DNA from: JAAELZ01 sp965223465
GTDB taxonomy: Bacteria; Pseudomonadota; Gammaproteobacteria; Arenicellales; Poriferihabitantaceae
Length of the DNA stretch: 64,000 nucleotides
NCBI GenBank assembly: GCA_965223465.1
Contig: OZ245025.1
Span: 1,798,001 to 1,862,000, forward strand
Direction: 5' to 3'
The notes under the pieces were generated by a model, which saw only the letters and a list, made by a program, of their open reading frames with translations, ran no database searches and was not told where the DNA came from. Position 1 is the stretch's first letter; each line of letters starts with the position of its first letter. Shown here one piece after another: positions 58,124 through 64,000 of the stretch. The position numbers and the translations under genes were made by a program.

Positions 58124-58870
58124 TTAGTTGTACACCGCGTAACACTTAACAAAACGACTCAGAATTTTTTGCGCATAAGGTGCATCTTCATTTTCTAGCT
58201 TCTCAATTAAATGTTTGGCCTGCTCTGGTGCGAAATATCCATGATGTTTGTACGCGTGGATACGCACGATAAAACCCTCGGTATCACCTTCCGGATGAAA
58301 TTGGGTTGCATACACATTCTGCCCAACACGAAACATTTGAACGGGACAGGCTTCGCCTTCTATCAACAAAACTGCCCCGTCTGGTAGTTCATCACAAGCC
58401 TCTTTGTGCCCCAGCAATACCCGGATTTGATCAGGAAACCCAACTAGCAATTTATCTTTTTTACCTTCATCTGTAATACGCACGGTTGCGCCTCCCACAG
58501 GCTCAGGAAAACGAGTGGAAATAGGCGCGCCTAGATAGGAACCTAATAAACCATTGCCTGAACATGCGCCGAGAAACGGAAAATCTCTGCTTACCACCTC
58601 ATCAAACAAATCAACAAAACCACTTTCAATTTTTTTTTGAATTGGCGATTTATCCGCCTCTGGTGTACTGATATCAAATGGACTACCGCCTACAATGATG
58701 GCTGAATAATCATTCAAATCCAAATCGGGAATACCTTTTTGTTCAATCCGAATTCTATGCACATCTGGTTCTACCAGACCTCCATATTTTAAGATCGCCT
58801 GAAACTCACTATCAGAAGTCTCGTCTTCCGGGCGCAACTGTAGAATCAAAAAGGGTTTGGCCAGGCTCAT
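58124..58870 (-). CDS. class I glutamine amidotransferase-like protein
   Basis: 248 residues. Nucleophile C103 in FLGACSGNGLLGSYLG and the His/Glu pair in YATQFHPEGDTEG are in place, as in GuaA-type glutaminase domains. The usual GxCxGxQ motif has N for Q, seen in stand-alone members of unknown role. Cytoplasmic. Confidence 0.85.
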   Translation of the reverse strand: MSLAKPFLILQLRPEDETSDSEFQAILKYGGLVEPDVHRIRIEQKGIPDLDLNDYSAIIVGGSPFDISTPEADKSPIQKKIESGFVDLFDEVVSRDFPFLGACSGNGLLGSYLGAPISTRFPEPVGGATVRITDEGKKDKLLVGFPDQIRVLLGHKEACDELPDGAVLLIEGEACPVQMFRVGQNVYATQFHPEGDTEGFIVRIHAYKHHGYFAPEQAKHLIEKLENEDAPYAQKILSRFVKCYAVYN

Positions 58871-59079
58871 TTAAATACGTTTTATTATTGATACGCTAAG
58901 CTCGATTATAATTAACTAAGCGCACTCTGCGCACCTCAATTAAGGCGAAATAGCCCGCCAATCAAACCAGTGAACCCATAGTCATTCAGACTTATTTAAG
59001 CGCGCCATCGAAACAGGTGATAAGGGAGCTTTCATGTATTTGCTTCCCAAGAATTGACCATCCAGGTTAACCCAAGTAA

Positions 59080-59580
59080 TTATTCCTTAGGCTTGTCCGT
59101 TTTGGCCTTAGTGTCCTCCGCGGGCTTTTTAATATCCTGATATACCTTCCCAGTTAACCCACTGACGACATCTTGGAAAAATTTACTAACAGGCTTATCG
59201 GTACCCAGTTTTTCCTGATCTTCTGTTGCGTAGGCAGTGCTTATCAGGACAAAATCTATTTGCATACCATATTTATTCTCTAGGGGGGTAGACGCTGCGT
59301 TTACACCTTGAGCGGTTACCAAGGAAGTCACCAATGCGGGGGCAACAATACCCAATTCAAATAACTTGAAAGGTTTAGATTCCTCGGAATGTAAATAAGC
59401 AACTACGCCACCAACCACAAATAGGACCAAATAACGTAACGCTGCACCCATCACCATACCGGGGGTCCATTCAACACTACCATTTAGTGCAGCACTGATA
59501 TCTAAAGCCAGAAAAGACAGCAGAACCGGCATTAAGGCACCCAATCCTCCTAACAAAAATCTTTTTCGTGAAGTCATCAT
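59080..59580 (-). CDS. membrane protein of unknown function
   Basis: 166 residues with three hydrophobic segments (LLGGLGALMPVLLSFLALDI, YLVLFVVGGVVAYLHS, LGIVAPALVTSLVTAQGVNA) and a charged lysine-rich tail (KPAEDTKAKTDKPKE). A ribosome site (GAGGTAATA) precedes the ATG. No family recognised. Confidence 0.6.
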   Translation of the reverse strand: MMTSRKRFLLGGLGALMPVLLSFLALDISAALNGSVEWTPGMVMGAALRYLVLFVVGGVVAYLHSEESKPFKLFELGIVAPALVTSLVTAQGVNAASTPLENKYGMQIDFVLISTAYATEDQEKLGTDKPVSKFFQDVVSGLTGKVYQDIKKPAEDTKAKTDKPKE

Positions 59581-59790
59581 TATTACCTCCGGATGTTGGC
59601 AGACTGTATGACTAGTGTATTAAATACAGTAAACCGAATGTGGTCTGTGAGATTGCCCACATAAATCATGTTAAATAGCCAAGTCAACATTCCTGAGTAT
59701 TAGGGTGGCTTGGCATTAAGTACTGATTCAGCACTGGCTGATAGCATCCGCGTCAATCAATTAATTAAACCCTTTCAACCAAACAATACG

Positions 59791-60339
59791 ATGAAAAAAC
59801 GACTCCTGATTGCCGCATTGACCGTTCCAGCGCTGAGCCTTGCACCCATAACGTCTCTAGCAGATACCGATGATGGCAGCGCTTTATATGTTGGCTTAGG
59901 CGCAAGCCTGGTTGATATCGATGAAGCGGAACTTGATTTCGATGACTCTGATGCCACGGCCGATATTCGCGTTGGCTACATGTTTACCAATAGCCTGGGG
60001 CTAGAAATCGGTTATCAGGATTTGGGGAATTTTTCAGAAGGCAATGCCGAGCTAGATCTGGATGCCTATTCGGCCGCGTTGGTAGCGAACATTCCGCTTA
60101 ACAATTTTGACTTATACGGAAAGCTGGGCGCCAATAGAATCAACGGTGAATTAACAATAAATGGAAATTCCATCGCCGATGAAGATGATACCAACCTGTT
60201 TTTCGGGGGTGGTGCTGAGTTGGATATGGGATCATTTAATTTGTTTACCGAATACACCATCACCAAATTTGACAACGATAATGTTGATACCGATATTCAA
60301 CGTGTCACCGCAGGTATCAAAATAGAACTTCCGCAATAA
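59791..60339 (+). CDS. outer-membrane beta-barrel protein
   Basis: 182 residues. Signal peptide (MKKRLLIAALTVPALSLAPI ... LA) followed by an eight-strand barrel pattern: ALYVGLGASLVDI, IRVGYMFTNSLGLEIGYQDL, YGKLGANRI, FFGGGAELD, ending IKIELPQ with a C-terminal aromatic-less strand. Resembles the OmpA-like transmembrane/OMP_b-brl family. The ATG at 59791 is used since the signal starts there; an upstream TTG frame is unlikely. Confidence 0.87.
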   Translation: MKKRLLIAALTVPALSLAPITSLADTDDGSALYVGLGASLVDIDEAELDFDDSDATADIRVGYMFTNSLGLEIGYQDLGNFSEGNAELDLDAYSAALVANIPLNNFDLYGKLGANRINGELTINGNSIADEDDTNLFFGGGAELDMGSFNLFTEYTITKFDNDNVDTDIQRVTAGIKIELPQ

Positions 60340-60357
60340 AGTGTTATGACGAAACCA

Positions 60358-60396
60358 CAGTAGGTGCTGCACGCTACCAAACGGCAGCGCCTACTG
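60358..60396. terminator. convergent hairpin between the barrel gene and gabT
   Basis: CAGTAGGTGCTGC (60358-60370) pairs with GCAGCGCCTACTG (60384-60396), 13 bases with one mismatch (G-U in one direction), loop 13. No strong T run in either direction, so termination is probable from position only. Confidence 0.5.
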
Positions 60397-60397
60397 A

Positions 60398-61675
60398 TTA
60401 ACAAATTTCACTAAAGCAAGCGTTTAATATATCCAGTCCCTCATCTAACACTTCTGGCTGGATGGTCAATGGTGGCAGAAACCGAATGATATTTGCGTTC
60501 GGGCCGCAAGATAACAATATCAAGCCCTTACTACGAGCGCAGCTCAATAATGCAGCTGTCTTTTCTGGCGCGGGCTGGGTTCGAACACCCCCTTCAAACA
60601 GTTCAATTGCGACCAGGCTACCCAGCCCTCTGACATCACCGATCAAGTCATAATTCTCAGCCATCCCTTTCAGGCGTTCGATCATGTGTTCGCCCATTAG
60701 CGCTGCTTTGTCCGCTAGTTTTTCTTCCTCCATTGTCTCTATAACCGCCAATGCTGCGGCACAAGCGACAGGATTACCGCCGTACGTCCCCCCGAGCGAG
60801 GCAACCGGAGAAGCATCCAGAATGTCAGCCTTACCGACAAGTGCCGCAAGGGGAAAGCCACCCGCAAGCCCTTTCGCGAGCGTCATTAAATCTGGTTCAA
60901 TCCCCGCATGTTCACAGGCAAATAGCTTACCCGAGCGCCCAAAACCAGTCTGAATCTCATCTGCGATCAGGACGATACCATTTTCATCCGCGATTTTGCG
61001 TAGTTGCTGTAAGAACGCTGGTGGTGCAGTATAAAAGCCTCCTTCCCCCTGCAATGGCTCAATAATAAAGGCAGCCACACGATCTCGCTCGATATCCGTT
61101 CTAAATAATTGCTCAAGACCGACCAGTGCGCCTTCAACGCTGACACCATGTAATTTATTAGGAAAAGGAGCATGAAATATCTCCGGTGCAAACGGACCAA
61201 AACCCGCCTTATATGGAATTACCCTGCCGGTTAGGCTCATGGTGAGTAATGTACGACCATGAAACGCGCCAGTAAACGCAATGACCCCGGTACGTCCGGT
61301 GTATTTACGCGCAACCTTTATTGCATTTTCAATGGCCTCCGCACCAGAATTGATTAACAGCGTTTTTTTCTTGCTGTCTCCCGGTACTAATTTATTAAGA
61401 CGCTCAGCCAGTTCAATGTACTGCTCATACATCGCCACATGAATACAGGTATGCGAGAACTTTTCTAACTGTGTTGCGGCGGCGGCTTTGATTTTGGGGT
61501 GGAGGTGCCCGGTATTGACTACCGCGATGCCTGAAGAAAAATCTATATAGCGCTCGCCATCTACATCCCAAATTTCAGCATTTTCTGCACGCTCAGCAAA
61601 CATAGGATGCACATGCCCCACCGCAGTGGTCACTGCCTGTTCGCGCCGTTTTAATAGCTCACTGGTTTTGCTCAT
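60398..61675 (-). CDS. gabT: 4-aminobutyrate aminotransferase GabT
   Basis: 425-residue class III PLP aminotransferase that converts GABA and 2-oxoglutarate to succinate semialdehyde and glutamate. Seen: FIDFSSGIAVVNTGHLHPKI, INSGAEAIENAIKVARKYTG, the Asp of IADEIQTGFGRSGKL and the PLP Lys in LAKGLAGGFPLAALVG. The start at 61675 is taken because GAGGAGAA precedes it and the family begins there. No gabD beside it. A related 5-aminovalerate role is possible. Confidence 0.93.
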   Translation of the reverse strand: MSKTSELLKRREQAVTTAVGHVHPMFAERAENAEIWDVDGERYIDFSSGIAVVNTGHLHPKIKAAAATQLEKFSHTCIHVAMYEQYIELAERLNKLVPGDSKKKTLLINSGAEAIENAIKVARKYTGRTGVIAFTGAFHGRTLLTMSLTGRVIPYKAGFGPFAPEIFHAPFPNKLHGVSVEGALVGLEQLFRTDIERDRVAAFIIEPLQGEGGFYTAPPAFLQQLRKIADENGIVLIADEIQTGFGRSGKLFACEHAGIEPDLMTLAKGLAGGFPLAALVGKADILDASPVASLGGTYGGNPVACAAALAVIETMEEEKLADKAALMGEHMIERLKGMAENYDLIGDVRGLGSLVAIELFEGGVRTQPAPEKTAALLSCARSKGLILLSCGPNANIIRFLPPLTIQPEVLDEGLDILNACFSEIC

Positions 61676-61873
61676 CAGAGTTCTCCTCGTTGTACCCAGC
61701 TGTATGGCTTGAGTGGTCAGAATATTATATCCAGACCGTGGGGTTGGCATAGAGCCAATTGGCTGATCGTCGTGGGCACAACAATGCCGACACCTGTTAC
61801 GCCGTGTTATCTGTGGACGCAAACAAGCCTAGATATAAAAAGACCCACTCACAACGCTACTAAATGCGTAAAC

Positions 61874-63400
61874 TTAGAGTGTCGGGTAGCTATCTAGCAT
61901 TGCAGCGATCGTATGGTTACAGGTCGTCTGATTGGCAACCGCTCCAACGGTAAGTTCTGAGCTCTGTACTCGCCATACATCTTTTTTATTTTGGGTGTCT
62001 TTTATAACAATGTTTAACGCGAGTTGCTTCTTAGCCTCGGCAGCAGAATCTGTTTTCTGATAACTGGTACTTTTGGTTTCTTCCAGCCGTAACCCATCAT
62101 CATCAACCAACTCAAACTTATAATGAACATCTATATCCGGGGCATCCTTTTCATACTTTAACCCTTTCATCTCAAACGCGGCCAATAGCGCAGTATTGAG
62201 TGCTTTGACCTGGTTTCTTTCGGTAATATTGGAAATCTTGGCTGGCTTGATTCTAAATTTTCGATACTGACTAAAATCTGCCTGTTTATCGTAAGAGGCC
62301 TTTTTTTCGACTTCCTTTTCGCCGGTTGGGAGTAGTCGAGAGTGTGAGCGAAAACGAGCGGCCAAATTATTTTTACTAACCGCATAGCGTAGCGCTTCTT
62401 GCTTGGTGATCCTACCATTGAGATGCAACTGAAATAAATCATCATCAAAAGTCTTATGGCCCGCGTCTTTTGATCGATCCATCGCCTCTTTAATCTCTAT
62501 GATTCTGCCAGAATGGATCAGATCAGCCACGTGTGGGGTATTCATCATAATCTCGAAAATAGCGATTTGCTTACCATCCACACCAACAACTAAGTTTTGC
62601 GCTACGATCGCTTTTAAGAACAAAGAAATATCTGTCCTGATCTGGTTATGCGCTTCATGGGTAAAAAAGTTGATAACGCGATCCAGCGCCTGACTTGCAT
62701 TATTGGCGTGTAAAGTGGCGACACAAAGGTGCCCGGTCTCCGCATAACTTAGTGCATGACGCATATTATCGGCGCTCCGTACCTCACCGATCATAATGAC
62801 ATCTGGCGCTTCACGCAGCGCATTGGCCAATGCTGCTTCGTAAGTATGCGTGTCTACCCCTACCTCACGCTGGTTGATAATCGATTTGCTGTGACTGTGA
62901 ATAAATTCGATTGGGTCTTCGATGGTCAAAATATGTCCAGCTTCCCGGCGCGCACGATAACTTATCATCGAGGCCAAAGTGGTGGACTTGCCGACACCCG
63001 TACCACCCACAACGAGTATCAACCCGCGCTTTTCTTCTATCAGCTGTCTGAGCTGATCCGGCAGGCCCAATTCTTCCATCGAGGGAATATCAGTTTTTAC
63101 GTGACGCGCTACCAGCGCATGCGCACCTCTTTGCTGGAATACGTTGACGCGAAACCGCCCCACATCAGGCACGTGCACCGCAGTGTTTAATTCCAGGTTG
63201 TTTTTAAACTCTTCTAACTGCTCTTCATTCAAAATTGATTTAATAATTTCATAGGCCATCTCAGCCGTAACAATTTCATCCGAGAGCGCACGCGTGCTTC
63301 CTTCCACCCTGACCGACGGAGCAATACCAGCAGAAACGTATAAATCAGACCCCCCGAGATCAACCACTTTCTTAAAATACTTAAATATATCCATAGCCAT
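61874..63400 (-). CDS. PilT/PilU-type pilus retraction ATPase with C-terminal DUF4136-like domain
   Basis: About 508 residues. The first 350 are a PilU-like type IV pilus ATPase: Walker A GGTGVGKST (about 130-138), IEDPIEFIHSHSKS, Walker B IMIGEVR and the HIS-box region ATLHANNASQALDR. About 150 extra residues follow: DKQADFSQYRKFRIKP, ALLAAFEMKGLKYEKDAPDI, DVHYKFELVDDD and KDVWRVQSSEL, in the order of DUF4136 domains, which are normally found in lipoproteins. Start chosen at 63400 (MAMDIFKYF); 63394 is equally possible. Confidence 0.88.
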   Translation of the reverse strand: MAMDIFKYFKKVVDLGGSDLYVSAGIAPSVRVEGSTRALSDEIVTAEMAYEIIKSILNEEQLEEFKNNLELNTAVHVPDVGRFRVNVFQQRGAHALVARHVKTDIPSMEELGLPDQLRQLIEEKRGLILVVGGTGVGKSTTLASMISYRARREAGHILTIEDPIEFIHSHSKSIINQREVGVDTHTYEAALANALREAPDVIMIGEVRSADNMRHALSYAETGHLCVATLHANNASQALDRVINFFTHEAHNQIRTDISLFLKAIVAQNLVVGVDGKQIAIFEIMMNTPHVADLIHSGRIIEIKEAMDRSKDAGHKTFDDDLFQLHLNGRITKQEALRYAVSKNNLAARFRSHSRLLPTGEKEVEKKASYDKQADFSQYRKFRIKPAKISNITERNQVKALNTALLAAFEMKGLKYEKDAPDIDVHYKFELVDDDGLRLEETKSTSYQKTDSAAEAKKQLALNIVIKDTQNKKDVWRVQSSELTVGAVANQTTCNHTIAAMLDSYPTL

Positions 63401-63644
63401 TGTATAAATTGGTAATGTCAGTCCGAGCACAGTGAGCCGCAGCCTGCAAACTCGAAAACCTGTTAATTCAGTTAATACTCAGCCTATTCTAGACGGTAAA
63501 CAGCGTATTTTAAACCCATATTTTTCAATGATCTATAATGATAAGCTTTATCGAAATATAAAATATCTCAAGCACTATCCTAAAATATTAAATATTACTG
63601 CTCCCAAGTACGGCCCAAAACTTACCAATCGAGAGTTTTATGCC

Positions 63645-64000
63645 TTATCTATCCCCGGTCAAATCAGAAAACGCCGCCGTCAAAGCAGCTTCATTGGGAG
63701 CGATTACACCTCTTTCAGTAATCAGCCCAGTAACCAACCTGGCTGGGGTGACATCAAACGCATAATTGACGGCCTCAGTTGCTTCAGGCGCAATGCTCAC
63801 CTGGCTCACTTCATCATTCGATAATCGCCCAATCACCTGCTTAACTTCAGCCGCATCACGTTGCTCGATAGGGATATCTTTCACGCCGTCTTGAATGGTC
63901 CAATCAATGGTGGTATTGGGCAGGCAAACATAAAACGGAACATTATTGTCGTACGCCGCCAGTGCCTTGAGATAGGTTCCGATCTTATTGCAAACGTCGC
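63645..64000 (-). CDS. mtnA: S-methyl-5-thioribose-1-phosphate isomerase MtnA (C-terminal part)
   Basis: The last 118 residues, cut by the window edge. GDVCNKIGTYLKALAAYDNN, VPFYVCLPNTTIDWTIQDG, IPIEQRDAAEV and FDVTPARLVTGLITERGV are characteristic of MtnA, which isomerises methylthioribose-1-phosphate to the ribulose form in methionine salvage. It faces the 3-prime direction of the pilus ATPase start region with about 245 bases between. With dmdA and metY elsewhere in the window it adds to methylthio metabolism. Confidence 0.93.
   Translation of the reverse strand, partial: DVCNKIGTYLKALAAYDNNVPFYVCLPNTTIDWTIQDGVKDIPIEQRDAAEVKQVIGRLSNDEVSQVSIAPEATEAVNYAFDVTPARLVTGLITERGVIAPNEAALTAAFSDLTGDR

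Overview
The window looks like chromosomal DNA of a free-living Gram-negative bacterium, most likely a marine gammaproteobacterium. The evidence is the gene content: ZapE, a YrfG-type nucleotidase, GluQRS, PrmB, a large PurL fused to its glutaminase domain, a PilT/PilU ATPase, outer-membrane and lipoprotein signals, and a DmdA-type DMSP demethylase. Base composition is moderate and even. I cannot name a genus. No tRNA, rRNA or CRISPR array was recognised. Three loci are decaying and one insertion sequence is present.

Layout. 1-3.4 kb: glycerol-3-phosphate uptake operon ugpBAEC (minus strand, ugpC cut by the window edge) with a good promoter. 3.4-4.6 kb: gene-poor stretch holding a 135-bp tandem duplication. 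4.6-10.6 kb: a Frag1/DRAM-like membrane protein, a twin-arginine aldo/keto reductase overlapping an Npt-like transporter, then a regulator divergent from a PspA-like protein and a multi-pass membrane protein. 10.8-16.6 kb: a large cyclase/ATPase/TPR regulator split by a complete IS21-family element with a 6-bp target duplication; removing the element restores one frame of 1107 codons. 16.9-21.6 kb: an AEC permease, a glycine-rich exported protein with a C8 tract, a degraded MscS-type gene and an unknown secreted protein.

21.7-25.0 kb: prmB, a nuclease-like lipoprotein, rpmE and rho. 25.3-30.1 kb: an LTA-synthase-like membrane phosphotransferase, a phosphodiesterase-like protein, zapE and a YrfG-type phosphatase. 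30.3-36.5 kb: dapA, an enlarged divergent SAICAR-synthetase-like protein and purL. 36.5-41.1 kb: a small membrane protein, gluQRS, a CbbY-type phosphatase, the PA2778/PA2779 pair and a CsaA-like protein.

41.2-49.7 kb is the most interesting metabolic region: dmdA, metY, an alpha/beta hydrolase, a FadN-type dehydrogenase/hydratase and an acyl-CoA ligase lie in one direction, with a LysR regulator divergent from dmdA. Together they could demethylate DMSP, activate the methylthio acid with CoA, and capture released methanethiol into methionine. 49.8-53.2 kb: a broken EamA permease, an unknown protein and an intact MscS channel preceded by nine copies of a heptanucleotide. 53.4-64 kb: small cysteine-rich proteins, pckA, a GDSL esterase, a rhomboid protease, a class I amidotransferase, an outer-membrane barrel, gabT, a PilU-like ATPase with an unusual C-terminal DUF4136-like domain, and the 3' end of mtnA.

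All function calls rest on reading the translated sequence and recalled family features; no database search was run.
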